Assembly: GCA_033763335.1 (NCBI GenBank)
Contig: JANRKU010000124.1
Coordinates: forward strand, 1 to 64,000
DNA length: 64,000 bases
Source of the DNA: GCA-2794515 sp033763335
GTDB lineage: Bacteria; Chloroflexota; Anaerolineae; Aggregatilineales; Phototrophicaceae
Reading direction: 5' to 3'
Below the pieces are notes generated by a model, which was not told the origin of the DNA, did no database searches, and saw nothing but the letters and a program-made list of their open reading frames with translations. The number at the start of each line of letters is the position of its first letter. Within the stretch, counting starts at the first letter, position 1. Positions 16,509 through 25,579 of this stretch are shown piece after piece. A program made the position numbers and the translations under genes.

Positions 16509-16853
16509 ATGACAACACGCATGTATTTATTTATCGGTTTGGGGATGGCGGCATTTATTTTTTTGGTGGCAACACTCTTTGGCAAAGATATTGCCGCATG
16601 GGCAGTGACACAAAAAGGGGAAGCGGTGGCACGCGGTCAAAATGTGTTTGAATTAATGGTATTTGAACCCATTCGCTTTGTCTTTGATGAAAATACCCGC
16701 ATCATTGGCTCGATAATTCTCATCTTCTTTTGGCCCCTCATCTTCGTGATGTTTTTCTTGGTGTTGTTGGGGTTGGTCATTATGTCGGGAATTGATACCA
16801 ATAACCGTTTGGGGTTGATTGAATCCTATATTTTACCCCTCTGGTGGCGATAA
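16509..16853 (+). CDS. Small two-helix membrane protein
   Basis: A 114-residue protein with two predicted transmembrane helices (about 6-20 and 70-95), separated by an acidic/basic loop. GAAGGG at 16496-16501 sits seven bases before ATG 16509, which was chosen over an upstream TTG. It is co-directional with the beta-propeller lipoprotein gene and may form a small operon with it. No known family was recognised. The C-terminus ESYILPLWWR ends in the same four residues as the upstream lipoprotein. Confidence 0.5.
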   Translation: MTTRMYLFIGLGMAAFIFLVATLFGKDIAAWAVTQKGEAVARGQNVFELMVFEPIRFVFDENTRIIGSIILIFFWPLIFVMFFLVLLGLVIMSGIDTNNRLGLIESYILPLWWR

Positions 16854-16878
16854 AAATTGTCACTACTTTATGATAATT

Positions 16879-16906
16879 TACGGGCGCAAAATTTATTGCG
16901 CCCGTA
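16879..16906. terminator. Palindromic repeat between convergent genes, likely bidirectional terminator
   Basis: An 11-bp perfect inverted repeat (TACGGGCGCAA / TTGCGCCCGTA) with a six-base loop, exactly between the + strand stop at 16853 and the - strand stop at 16927. It belongs to the GGGCGCAA family and lacks a strong T tract. Confidence 0.65.
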
Positions 16907-16926
16907 GCAATCATTTTTATAGCGAA

Positions 16927-18309
16927 TTACACACGCGCCATCTCAGCAAAAAGCTGATGAAAATGGATGGCGGTAGCAATCCCCTTATGGAACATATCTA
17001 AAATCATATACTCATTGGTGCTATGCGCCCCACACCCTTTATAGCCAAATGGCATGAGGACGATGGGGCTATTGAGGACGTTTTGGAATGCCGCAATAAC
17101 GGGGATGCTCCCCCCTTCCCGATTGAGCAATGGCTTTACACCCCATCCGCGTTCATACGCCGTGATAAGGGCTTGAATGGGCGGCGTGGTGGGGTCTATC
17201 ACTGCCCCTGGTGCGCCGTCTTCAACAAAATGGATTTCGGCTTTGACTGTTGGTGGCACAAGGCTGAGGATATAATCATATACAGAACGCGCAATTTGGC
17301 TGGGGTCTTGGTCTGGGACGAGCCGACAGCTAATTTTTGCCCATGCTTTCATCGGCAACACGGTTTTGAATCCCTCACCCCAAAATCCGCCAGCAATACC
17401 ATTAATTTCTAATGTAGGACGCGCCCCAATCCGTTCATGAAGGGCAAATTCGGGTTCACCCCATTGCATTGGCGCATTTGCCACATCTTTCCATTCGCGT
17501 TCTATCCATTCTGCCACAGGCGACCATAATGCCCGTTCTTCGGGGCTAATGGGGCGTACCTTATCATAAAAATGGGGAACGGTCACTTTGCCATCTGGGG
17601 TATGTAATTGTGCCAAAATTTCTGTGAGGGCTTGAATGGGATTATGCACCGTCCCGCCATAATGCCCACTATGTAAATCGCGTTGTGGCGAGGTGATGAT
17701 GAGTTCCATCGTGGTAATGCCCCGCAACCCATAGACCAATGCGGGTTGATATTGGTCGGGCATACTGCCATCCGATAAAATACACACATCGGCACGGAGT
17801 TTATCGGGATTATTGCGGACAAATTCAAAAATGTGTGATGAATCGGTCTCTTCTTCGCCCTCAAACAATAATTTGATATTCACAGGGCATTGATGCGTGG
17901 CGATTAGGGCTTCTACCGCGCTTAATTGCCCCACCACATGACTTTTGCTATCCACAGCACCCCGCGCATAGACCTTACCATCTTGTACGGTTGGCACAAA
18001 GGGGTCTGTATTCCACCCATCTTCAATCGTGGCAGGTTGCACATCGTAATGGCAATAAATGAGGGCGGTGGGTGCATTTTCCCCTGCCCCAAGCCATTCA
18101 GCATAAATGAGGGGTTGCGAACCTGTCCGCCGATGAATTTCGGGATGCAAGCCAATACGATTCATGTGGGATACCAGCCATTGGGCGGCGCGTTCTATAT
18201 CATTGGCATGTTCAGAGAGGGTGCTGATGGTGGGAATAGCGAGCAATTCAAATAATTCTGTTTCAAATTGTTTTGCATGTTGCCGAGCATATTCATGAGG
18301 GGTCGTCAT
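16927..18309 (-). CDS. M20 family dipeptidase
   Basis: A 460-residue cytosolic peptidase of the M20 family (ArgE/DapE/CPG2-like). The zinc-site motifs are ALIYCHYDVQP (His and Asp ligands), GKVYARGAVDSKSH (bridging Asp) and FEGEEETDSSH (catalytic Glu pair), in the order and spacing of dipeptidases. A dimerisation (lid) domain occupies about residues 210-320. The C-terminal GCGAHSTNEYM supplies the last His ligand. It probably cleaves dipeptides with zinc. AAGGA lies upstream of ATG 18309. The neighbouring gene is a CIA30-like protein with no clear functional link. Confidence 0.88.
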   Translation of the reverse strand: MTTPHEYARQHAKQFETELFELLAIPTISTLSEHANDIERAAQWLVSHMNRIGLHPEIHRRTGSQPLIYAEWLGAGENAPTALIYCHYDVQPATIEDGWNTDPFVPTVQDGKVYARGAVDSKSHVVGQLSAVEALIATHQCPVNIKLLFEGEEETDSSHIFEFVRNNPDKLRADVCILSDGSMPDQYQPALVYGLRGITTMELIITSPQRDLHSGHYGGTVHNPIQALTEILAQLHTPDGKVTVPHFYDKVRPISPEERALWSPVAEWIEREWKDVANAPMQWGEPEFALHERIGARPTLEINGIAGGFWGEGFKTVLPMKAWAKISCRLVPDQDPSQIARSVYDYILSLVPPTVKAEIHFVEDGAPGAVIDPTTPPIQALITAYERGWGVKPLLNREGGSIPVIAAFQNVLNSPIVLMPFGYKGCGAHSTNEYMILDMFHKGIATAIHFHQLFAEMARV

Positions 18310-18341
18310 TATAAAATCATCCTTTTTAGGCTGGTAGGGGT

Positions 18342-18369
18342 GTAAGGGCGCAGTATATTGCGCCCTTAC
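18342..18369. repeat. Palindromic repeat, GTAAGGGCGCA type
   Basis: An 11-bp inverted repeat (GTAAGGGCGCA / TGCGCCCTTAC) with a six-base loop, located between the CIA30-like stop and the M20 dipeptidase start. Family member of the GGGCGCAA palindromes. Confidence 0.75.
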
Positions 18370-18403
18370 CGACTATCTAAACCACATTTGTAAAATAACA
18401 CGA

Positions 18404-18895
18404 TTAACTGGGATAAGTGGCAATCCACGCCATCTCTAGGGTGAATTCACCAAATTGTTTTTCGGTGATAATCAGTCCGCAATTGCTCACATAACTCAAA
18501 TTCATCGGAGGCGCACCCGCCAAAATCGTGCCAAAAATCATTGGCTGAAAGCGCGAAAACGGCAAATAGACCGTCTCCCACATATTTGGCTCGGTATCAA
18601 ACCGTGTTTGATAGCGAATCCGCATATTATTGGCGCATCGAATCACAAAACCATAACTTTTTCCGTCACCATAAACATGCAAGGCAATGCCACTGGCATC
18701 GGATAAATCAAAACGCACATTGGGCGACATGACAGAGGCGAATCCGCCATTATTTTCGAGCGATACCATACCAAAAAAACGGGCAGAATTGCGCCCAGTG
18801 GCTTCCATGCGACTATAAGACATGCCCCCCATGACCACATCATCAATGGGCGACCAACGAACTTCTTCTGAACTGCGAAAATCGAAGAGCATCAT
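18404..18895 (-). CDS. CIA30-like (complex I intermediate-associated) protein
   Basis: A 163-residue beta-rich protein. The N-terminal MMLFDFRSSEEVRWSPIDDVVMGG and GGFASVMSP, DASGIALHVYGDGKSYGFVIR and VYLPFSRFQP segments fit the CIA30 / NDUFAF1 family, a galactose-binding-like beta-sandwich. Bacterial members are of unknown role; a link to complex I assembly is not established. Start choice: a strong promoter (18935-18963) places the transcript start just before the ATG at 18928, so Met at 18895 (or 18892) is preferred over the first Met, leaving a leader of about 33 bases. Confidence 0.7.
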   Translation of the reverse strand: MMLFDFRSSEEVRWSPIDDVVMGGMSYSRMEATGRNSARFFGMVSLENNGGFASVMSPNVRFDLSDASGIALHVYGDGKSYGFVIRCANNMRIRYQTRFDTEPNMWETVYLPFSRFQPMIFGTILAGAPPMNLSYVSNCGLIITEKQFGEFTLEMAWIATYPS

Positions 18896-18934
18896 TTCAC
18901 GATACCCCAAACAGGATTGTATAAACACATCTCT

Positions 18935-18963
18935 ATTATAAACCAGCCAAGCATAAGTGACAA
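18935..18963 (-). promoter_or_regulatory. Promoter of the CIA30-like gene
   Basis: TTGTCA (18958-18963) and perfect TATAAT (18935-18940) with a 17-base spacer. It places transcription start near 18928 and supports translation from Met 18895. Confidence 0.65.
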
Positions 18964-19022
18964 AAATTTTACAATCACTTTACACGATTTGCGCTATACT
19001 AGTGTGGAAAGGTGGTCATGAT

Positions 19023-20486
19023 ATGGGAAAAATTAATCAACTGACAGGCTCGACACTCGGACAATATGAACTCAAAAATCTGCTCGGCAAGGGCGGGATG
19101 GGGGCAGTGTATCGGGCATATCAACCAAGTTTGGGGCGTGATGTCGCCGTTAAGGTACTTTCTGGTGAATTTTTAGAAGATGACCACTTTGTCCAACGAT
19201 TCACCCAAGAGGCAAAAATTTCGGCATCGCTCGAACACCCCGCCATCATCACCGTTCATGATTATGGTGTCGAAAATGGCATGAGTTATGTGGTCATGCG
19301 CCTATTAAATGGTGGCACATTAGAAGAACGGCTCACCCAAAAGGGCAAAATCGCCCCCAAAGAAGCACTCCGCCTTTTGACCCCTCTGGCAGATGCGCTG
19401 GATTATGCCCATAAACAAGGCGTATTGCACCGTGATATTAAGCCATCCAACATCATGTTCGATGACCAAAACCGCCCCTATCTGGTGGATTTTGGGTTGG
19501 CAAAACTCGCTAATCAAAGTTTTTCGCTCACGGCATCGGGATTTATGCTCGGTACGCCCAATTATATGTCTCCTGAACAGTGGAAAGGCGAAACACTCAG
19601 CCCCGCCTCTGACCAATATGCGTTTGCCACCATGACCTACGAAATCCTCACGGGCAAAATGCCATTTGATGCCGATTCCACCTATGCCCTCATGCACAAA
19701 CATCTGCATGAAGCCCCACCAGAATCAACCGATACCCATAAAATATCCAAACCGATTTATAGTGTCATCGTGCGTGGCATGGCAAAAAATCCTGCTGACC
19801 GTTATCCATCGCTCAAAGCCTTCATGAAGGCGCTCATCAGTGCCATTGAAGGCGGGGCAACCATTAGTGACGGACAAGCCACAGCAACCCCAAAAGCCGA
19901 TTTATCTCAGCCGACAGTACCGTTCATCATCCCGCCAAAGAAAAAATCAAATTGGAGACGGTGGGTCTTTGGGGCATTATTTCTCGTGTTGATAGGGTTG
20001 ATGGGTATAGTTTTGTTGATATTTATGTTCCCAATCATAGACCGCAACGATAGCACATTACCCACACGGATTATTGTTGAAGATAATACTCCTACACCAA
20101 CCATCGCCCCCACAGAAGCCATTCGGAATAGTATCGCCCTCGCTTCTGCGAGACGAGCGGTTGAGAACAAAAATTTTCGTTTTGCGCTCAGTTCTTATAA
20201 TCGGATTATCGAAGACAACCCCAATATCGCCCAACTACATTATGAACGCGCCATCGTTTATTATAACCTTAACCAAAACAACAACGCCCTTGATGATGTG
20301 AATGAAGCCATCCGCATTAATCCCAATTTAGCACCGCCCTATTTGCTCCGTGCGCGGATTTATGGGGATGAGCGCAATTTTGGTGATGCGCTGAGTAGCC
20401 TCAATCAATATTTGGCATTAGAAGCCTCGCCTGTGCCAGAAGCATTAGAGGCAAAAGGGACACTTGAGGCAATCGTCACGCCATAA
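19023..20486 (+). CDS. Serine/threonine protein kinase with TPR C-terminal domain
   Basis: A 487-residue Hanks-type kinase. The glycine loop is LLGKGGMGAVY; the catalytic Lys44 is in VAVKVL; LHRDIKPSN places Asp138 and DFG is at 156-158; the activation segment ends in the SPE variant of APE. A transmembrane helix (about 302-326) follows the kinase domain, so the TPR repeats (about 365-470) lie outside the cell. This is the layout of a receptor kinase that senses an extracellular ligand or peptide through TPRs. ATG 19023 is used; AAAGGTGG lies seven bases upstream. No cognate phosphatase was seen nearby. Partner and substrates are unknown. Confidence 0.9.
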   Translation: MGKINQLTGSTLGQYELKNLLGKGGMGAVYRAYQPSLGRDVAVKVLSGEFLEDDHFVQRFTQEAKISASLEHPAIITVHDYGVENGMSYVVMRLLNGGTLEERLTQKGKIAPKEALRLLTPLADALDYAHKQGVLHRDIKPSNIMFDDQNRPYLVDFGLAKLANQSFSLTASGFMLGTPNYMSPEQWKGETLSPASDQYAFATMTYEILTGKMPFDADSTYALMHKHLHEAPPESTDTHKISKPIYSVIVRGMAKNPADRYPSLKAFMKALISAIEGGATISDGQATATPKADLSQPTVPFIIPPKKKSNWRRWVFGALFLVLIGLMGIVLLIFMFPIIDRNDSTLPTRIIVEDNTPTPTIAPTEAIRNSIALASARRAVENKNFRFALSSYNRIIEDNPNIAQLHYERAIVYYNLNQNNNALDDVNEAIRINPNLAPPYLLRARIYGDERNFGDALSSLNQYLALEASPVPEALEAKGTLEAIVTP

Positions 20487-20487
20487 C

Positions 20488-21630
20488 CTAAAAACCCATC
20501 GCCTTACCAATGAGTTCTTTCATAATTTCGTTTGTGCCACCGCCAATTGGTGCCCAGCGCATGTCTATATAGGCTTTGGCGATGGGGTACTCTAGCATAT
20601 AGCCATAACCACCATGCAATTGTAGGCATTGGTCAACCACACGATGTTGTAGGGCGGTTGTCCACCATTTCGCCATCGCCGCAGTATCGGCATTCAGTTC
20701 CCTACGTATATGCAAATCTATGCAATGGTCAATGAATACCCGCCCAATCTGAATTTCGGTTTTCATCTCTGCCAAGATAAAACGGGAATGTTGAAATGTG
20801 CCGATGGGTCTGCCAAAGGCTTGGCGCGATTGACAATAATCTATCGTCCAATCGAGCGCGGCTTCTGCCCCCGCAATCGCCCCTACTGCGATAACAAGGC
20901 GTTCTTGTGGCAATTGATTCACCAGATAAAAGAAGCCCATGCCCTCATCCCCAAGCCGATTTTCCACAGGCACACGCACATCTTCAAAAAATAATTCTGC
21001 CGTGTCTTGTGCGTGCCACCCGACTTTTTCCAAATTGCGCCCACGCACAAATCCCGCCATATCGCGTTCTACGACGATGAGGCTCATGCCAGTATGGGCT
21101 TCTTCTGGATTGGTTTTGCACGCCACAATCACAATATCGGCATTGATGCCATTGGTGATGAAGGTTTTTGAGCCATTGAGGACATAATGGTCGCCATCAC
21201 GGATGGCGCGGGTTTTCATCCCTGCCAAATCTGTCCCGCCCGATGGTTCGGTCATAGCGATGGCGATAATATGCTCCCCTGTACACAATTTTGGCAACCA
21301 ACGGCGCTTTTGTTCTTCATTGCCAAAATGGAGGATATACGGCACGGCGACATCGGTTTGTAGGCTAAATCCGGGTCCTGTGCAATTGGCGCGGGTGAGT
21401 TCTTCTGCGAGGATGGCATTATAACGAAAATCATCTACCCCGCCCCCGCCATATTCCTCTGGGACATTCATACACAATAGCCCCGCCGCACCTGCTTTGA
21501 GCCACACATCACGCGGGACAATACCCGCTTTTTCCCATTCTTCATGATAGGGCTTAATCTCTTTTTCGATAAAACGGCGGACTGTTTCTCTGAACATCGT
21601 GTGTTCATCTGTAAAAATGGTTCTTTTCAT
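20488..21630 (-). CDS. Acyl-CoA dehydrogenase
   Basis: A 380-residue FAD enzyme that oxidises an acyl-CoA to the 2-enoyl-CoA. Domains in order: N-terminal alpha (FTDEHTMFRETVRRFIEKEI), middle beta domain with AMTEPSGGTDLAGMKT and NGSKTFITNG, and C-terminal alpha (QSRQAFGRPIGTFQHSRFILAEM, LQLHGGYGYM). The catalytic Glu is likely in the GGTNEIMKELIG segment. Chain-length specificity is not visible; long-chain or isovaleryl-type are both possible. GAAGGA precedes the ATG. It is convergent with the kinase gene, with a one-base gap between stops, and no electron transfer flavoprotein gene is nearby. Confidence 0.9.
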   Translation of the reverse strand: MKRTIFTDEHTMFRETVRRFIEKEIKPYHEEWEKAGIVPRDVWLKAGAAGLLCMNVPEEYGGGGVDDFRYNAILAEELTRANCTGPGFSLQTDVAVPYILHFGNEEQKRRWLPKLCTGEHIIAIAMTEPSGGTDLAGMKTRAIRDGDHYVLNGSKTFITNGINADIVIVACKTNPEEAHTGMSLIVVERDMAGFVRGRNLEKVGWHAQDTAELFFEDVRVPVENRLGDEGMGFFYLVNQLPQERLVIAVGAIAGAEAALDWTIDYCQSRQAFGRPIGTFQHSRFILAEMKTEIQIGRVFIDHCIDLHIRRELNADTAAMAKWWTTALQHRVVDQCLQLHGGYGYMLEYPIAKAYIDMRWAPIGGGTNEIMKELIGKAMGF

Positions 21631-21714
21631 GGGGTCAAATATCCTTCATAAAATTATCAAATAATTTTTTCGCTATAGGTGATTATATCAAGAGGCTATT
21701 TTTAGGGGAATGTG

Positions 21715-21750
21715 TGGCGGACATACGAGGATAAATCCTCTAGTCCGCCA
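21715..21750. repeat. Palindromic REP-like unit
   Basis: An inverted repeat TGGCGGAC / GTCCGCCA (8 bp) encloses a second hairpin GAGGA-TAAA-TCCTC. The sequence matches the unit at 58697-58799 closely (shared GACATAC and CTAGTC elements), so it is a related element. It lies in the gap between two minus-strand genes. Confidence 0.6.
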
Positions 21751-21779
21751 TTACACTTCTGCCCGTTTTGGGGGTGTAG

Positions 21780-21827
21780 TGGCGGTACTAGACCCATTTT
21801 TTACAAAAAATGGGTCTAGTACCGCCA
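21780..21827. terminator. Long near-perfect inverted repeat downstream of the TAP-like hydrolase
   Basis: A 23-bp arm (TGGCGGTACTAGACCCA plus six Ts, and its complement) with a two-base centre. It begins 11 bases after the stop of the minus-strand hydrolase and would form a strong hairpin in RNA. It could be a factor-independent terminator or a REP-derived element; its outer bases resemble the inverted half of the REP-like unit. Confidence 0.6.
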
Positions 21828-21838
21828 TATAACATTAT

Positions 21839-23509
21839 CTATTCACCGCTCAAATCGGGCATTTGTGTCACAAATTCCATCTTCATACTCGCAATACACG
21901 ACAAATCGAGCGTCGCAGTTGGGTCATCAACAAATGCGAGTGCAATCGAAAGTGGGCAATCGCCCGCATCAATGGCGGCATGACCAACCCCGATAAATTC
22001 CGCATAGGTGCTATTGCTCAATGTTTCGGCGGCAATTTGTCCCCATACAGGTGGGGTAACAGGGTCATAATTGCCCGTCATAACCAGTGTGGGGAGGTCG
22101 CTAATAACCGCTTCGGTCTCACTTTGAGGAGCAACCGCCGATTGCCACAAGGCGCATGTCTCTATTTGATTTGGCAACTCAATCAATAATTCATATTGGA
22201 CTGGCAAATTGGCAGAGGCGGTGAGGGCTTGTTGTTCTTCCACAGAATTAAATGGAATTTCCTCATAGCACTCAAACGCATCGTACATACCTTGTGTATC
22301 GCTCACATCTTTATAAGTCAGCAGGGCATAAAGGCGTTCTAATTGGTCATCACCGACATCTGCCAAAAGTTCTTCCAAATAAAGGGCATCTTCTTCGGCA
22401 AAATATTCATAGAGGATGGCGGTGAACCCCTCATATGAAAAATCCCACTCATATAACGCATCATAAAGCGCATTATAGGTGTCATCATCTACTTCTTCGA
22501 GCAGGTAATATATTTCATCAGAAAGTAACGTGGCGGGGTCGTTTATCGCTTCGCTTTCATATATGGGCAATGTGCCATCATTAAGCGCCTCCAATACCGA
22601 TTGTCCGCCATTTGTCAATTCATCAATCATCAATGGCAAATAGGGGATAATGGTGGAATCATAGAACCACTGAAACATCATGCCCATCAAGCCTTCACCA
22701 TCAACAACCGTCTCATCGGCTAGGGTGATAGGTGCTTCGTTTAGGCTGTCTATGAGGGCATAAAAACGATTTTCGAGGTCAGGAAATGCGCTGTTACAGG
22801 CATCATCCGCTCGGCAATCGGCAAACATCAACAAAAATGAGCCTGCGCCACCGACCATTTCTTCGACATAGGCATCTACCACAGGGGGATAAACAGAATC
22901 TAAAATAACGCTACGAATCCCTTCTGGATAATCACGCATGATAGTCAGTGCCAAGCGTGTGCCATACGAAATCCCGAACAAATTCCATTCTTCATAGCCC
23001 AATGCCAATACCAACTCATTCGTATCACGAGCGTTGTTGATGGTGTTATAGTCGGCAATATCTACGCCTTCAGATTCCAATTGTTCCCGGCAGGCGGTGA
23101 GGTCGGTTTCGTCAATATCAGGACAATATAAACGCGGATACGAATACCCTGCCCCCCGTTGGTCAAAAAGGATGATGTCGCGGGTCTGGCGCATTTCAAA
23201 TGTAGCCCAATCATCAATACCAGAAAGCGCACTCCCACCCGGTCCACCTTCTAAATAAATGATAGGGTCGGGGAATGGGTTTGGACTGGTGCTATATAAG
23301 ACCGCAAAGGCAATTTCGACTTGCAAGCCATCTGGCTCATTATAATCTTGTGGAACAAGGAGATACCCACAATCCATCGTTTCTCCCAAAATTTCACCTA
23401 ATGGCACAGGAAAAACGCATGGGGTATATTCAATCGCCTCATCTTGTGCAAAAACGCTATGGATACTAATCAAACACAATATTCCCAACAACAATAACGT
23501 TCTCTTCAT
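21839..23509 (-). CDS. Secreted alpha/beta hydrolase, tripeptidyl aminopeptidase-like (S33)
   Basis: A 556-residue protein with a Sec signal (cleavage after about SVFA). It has the S33 / TAP-like architecture: an oxyanion segment GGPGGSALSG, LFDQRGAGYSYP, the nucleophile elbow GISYGT (Ser), a large cap of about 200 residues containing many acidic residues, the catalytic Asp in GNYDPVTPP and His in GVGHAAID. Such exported enzymes release N-terminal peptides or proline. The acidic insert at about 320-410 (repeated EE/DD patterns) is longer than usual and may bind calcium or a substrate. GGAG lies before ATG 23509. No operon partner is evident. Confidence 0.8.
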   Translation of the reverse strand: MKRTLLLLGILCLISIHSVFAQDEAIEYTPCVFPVPLGEILGETMDCGYLLVPQDYNEPDGLQVEIAFAVLYSTSPNPFPDPIIYLEGGPGGSALSGIDDWATFEMRQTRDIILFDQRGAGYSYPRLYCPDIDETDLTACREQLESEGVDIADYNTINNARDTNELVLALGYEEWNLFGISYGTRLALTIMRDYPEGIRSVILDSVYPPVVDAYVEEMVGGAGSFLLMFADCRADDACNSAFPDLENRFYALIDSLNEAPITLADETVVDGEGLMGMMFQWFYDSTIIPYLPLMIDELTNGGQSVLEALNDGTLPIYESEAINDPATLLSDEIYYLLEEVDDDTYNALYDALYEWDFSYEGFTAILYEYFAEEDALYLEELLADVGDDQLERLYALLTYKDVSDTQGMYDAFECYEEIPFNSVEEQQALTASANLPVQYELLIELPNQIETCALWQSAVAPQSETEAVISDLPTLVMTGNYDPVTPPVWGQIAAETLSNSTYAEFIGVGHAAIDAGDCPLSIALAFVDDPTATLDLSCIASMKMEFVTQMPDLSGE

Positions 23510-23628
23510 TGCATTACTCCAGTGTGATTATAGATTCTGCCATAATGGTAAACCCTTTTTCACCTATTCGCCTTGTTTTGCGGTAAAATAAAGATAAATT
23601 TACTTTTCTGACCAAAGGATTAAGGTCA

Positions 23629-24150
23629 ATGCGCGTAAAAATAAGTTTATTAATTTTTCCTCTCCTATTATTGATGACTGCCTGTGATGAATTGCCCAGT
23701 GATACGGGAAATGGCGGTAATAATAGCGGTGGAGATATAGATGGTGAATCGGCGCGAGTGGTGCGCGTAATTGATGGTGATACCATTGATGTGGAAATCA
23801 ATGGCACAGAATATCGTGTGCGCTATGTCGGTGTGAACACGCCAGAACGGGATGAGGTTTGTTATGACGATGCCGTAGATGCCAATCGCGCCCTCGTAGA
23901 TGGCGAAACCGTCACCCTTGTGATTGATACCAGCGACACCGACCGATATGACCGCCTATTGCGCTATGTTTATGTGGGTAATACACTCATCAATGATGAA
24001 CTCGTCCGTAATGGCTATGCCGAAGCCGTCCTTTATGCCCCCGACGATGAATTTTATAATGACTTTTTGGCATTAGAACGCGAAGCAGAACAGCGCAATC
24101 TTGGATGCCACCCAACTGGAATTTTTGATGATGGGTCAGATACCCGCTAA
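23629..24150 (+). CDS. Staphylococcal nuclease-like lipoprotein (thermonuclease family)
   Basis: A 173-residue lipoprotein (lipobox LMTAC, Cys19). After a Gly/Asn/Ser-rich linker it has an SNase OB-fold domain with VRVIDGDTIDVEI, RYVGVNTPERDE and DRYDRLLRYVYV, which supply the active-site Asp/Glu/Arg set of Ca2+-dependent nucleases. A C-terminal alpha segment (EREAEQRNLG) is also typical. It is probably a cell-surface nuclease for nutrient or phosphate scavenging. AAAGGA lies upstream of the ATG. The next gene starts 15 bases after the stop in the same direction, so co-transcription is possible. Confidence 0.85.
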   Translation: MRVKISLLIFPLLLLMTACDELPSDTGNGGNNSGGDIDGESARVVRVIDGDTIDVEINGTEYRVRYVGVNTPERDEVCYDDAVDANRALVDGETVTLVIDTSDTDRYDRLLRYVYVGNTLINDELVRNGYAEAVLYAPDDEFYNDFLALEREAEQRNLGCHPTGIFDDGSDTR

Positions 24151-24165
24151 GGAGCGATTAGCCCT

Positions 24166-25569
24166 ATGAAACTCTCTTTTTATGGCGCGGCACGCACCGT
24201 TACAGGGTCTAAACACCTCGTAGAAGTTAATGGAACTCGTATTTTATTAGATTGTGGCACATTTCAAGGTAGGCGGGATGATTCGTACACAGAAAATCTC
24301 AATTTTCCATTTGACCCAAAAACCATAGACATCCTCATCTTGTCTCATGCCCATATTGACCATTCAGGCAATATCCCCAACTTGGTCAAACAAGGATTCA
24401 ATGGCGATATTATCTGTACACCCGCCACCCGCGATTTATGCTCTACCATGCTACCCGATAGCGGGTTCATCCAAGAAAAAGATGCCATTTTCGTCAATAA
24501 AAAGCATAAACAACGCGGCGAAGCCCTTGTCGAACCCATTTATACCTATGAAGATGCCGTCAAATGTATTCAATATTTCACCACACGCGGATATGGACGC
24601 AGGGCGACTATTGCCAACGGCGTGGGGTTAACCTTTCACGATGCAGGTCACATGCTCGGTAGCGCCAATATCGAATTAGATATTGTAGACCGCGAGACCA
24701 ATCGGGATTATCGGCTTATTTTTAGTGGTGATATTGGTCGGGCGGGGATTCCGATTATTCGTGACCCCGAAGTCTTGGATGGTGGCGAATTTCTCATCAT
24801 GGAAAGCACCTATGGCGACAGATTGCATGAAGCCTATGCCGATTCCGAAAAGAAATTAGAAAAAATTATCACCGATACCTATAGACGTAATGGCTCAATC
24901 ATTATGCCTGCTTTTGCGGTGGGACGTACTCAACAAATTGTCTATACCCTTCATCAATTGCTCCAAAAAGGTGATATTCCCAAAATGCCGATTTATGTAG
25001 ATAGCCCGCTCGCCGTCAATACCACATCGGTTTTTCAACTTCACACCGAATGTTTTGATGATGAGATTCGCAAATTCATGAATGAAATTAACACCCATGA
25101 CCCATTTGGGTTCGAACTGGTGACGTATGTGCGTGAATTAGAAGAGAGCAAGCGACTTAATTTTAAGCGTGAACCCTGTATCATCATCAGCGCCAGTGGC
25201 ATGGCAGAATTTGGGCGTGTGGTGCATCATATCTCAAATCGGATTGATGACCCCAAGAACACTATCCTCATCACAGGTTGGCAAGCACCCAACACACTTG
25301 GACGTAAACTCGTAGATAAAAATCCCATTGTGCGGATTTTTGGCGAAGAACATCATGTCCGCGCACAGGTCGAGGTGCTAAACGGCTTTAGCGGTCATGC
25401 CGACCACGATGAATTGATGAATTGGGTCGGTGGAATGCGTCAAAAACCAGAAAAAATCTTTTTGGTGCATGGTGAGGAAAAAGCGTCCTCTGCACTACAA
25501 AAATCATTGAGTGACCATTTTAATATGCAAGTGCATGTACCCGTACAAAAACAACAATTCACCCTATAA
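24166..25569 (+). CDS. Beta-CASP metallo-hydrolase (RNA processing-type MBL fold)
   Basis: A 467-residue beta-lactamase-fold protein of the beta-CASP group. The metal motif is LSHAHIDHSGNIPNL (HxHxDH). GHMLGSANIELD and FSGDIGR provide further ligands, and MIIS-ASGMAEFGR and GFSGHADHDEL are the beta-CASP motif B/C His pair. CPSF73/YSH1-like and RNase J-like enzymes share this layout; it lacks the C-terminal domain of RNase J, so a CPSF-like endonuclease is the better guess. AAGGAG lies before ATG. It probably acts in RNA maturation or decay. The next gene (DUF4404) follows closely and is preceded by an AAGGAGG. Confidence 0.87.
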   Translation: MKLSFYGAARTVTGSKHLVEVNGTRILLDCGTFQGRRDDSYTENLNFPFDPKTIDILILSHAHIDHSGNIPNLVKQGFNGDIICTPATRDLCSTMLPDSGFIQEKDAIFVNKKHKQRGEALVEPIYTYEDAVKCIQYFTTRGYGRRATIANGVGLTFHDAGHMLGSANIELDIVDRETNRDYRLIFSGDIGRAGIPIIRDPEVLDGGEFLIMESTYGDRLHEAYADSEKKLEKIITDTYRRNGSIIMPAFAVGRTQQIVYTLHQLLQKGDIPKMPIYVDSPLAVNTTSVFQLHTECFDDEIRKFMNEINTHDPFGFELVTYVRELEESKRLNFKREPCIIISASGMAEFGRVVHHISNRIDDPKNTILITGWQAPNTLGRKLVDKNPIVRIFGEEHHVRAQVEVLNGFSGHADHDELMNWVGGMRQKPEKIFLVHGEEKASSALQKSLSDHFNMQVHVPVQKQQFTL

Positions 25570-25579
25570 GGAGGGCATC

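Noticed and set aside
18896..18928. Met 18928 as start of the CIA30-like gene
   Set aside because: A strong promoter predicts transcription starting right at that codon, so translation would be leaderless; Met 18895 matches the family start.
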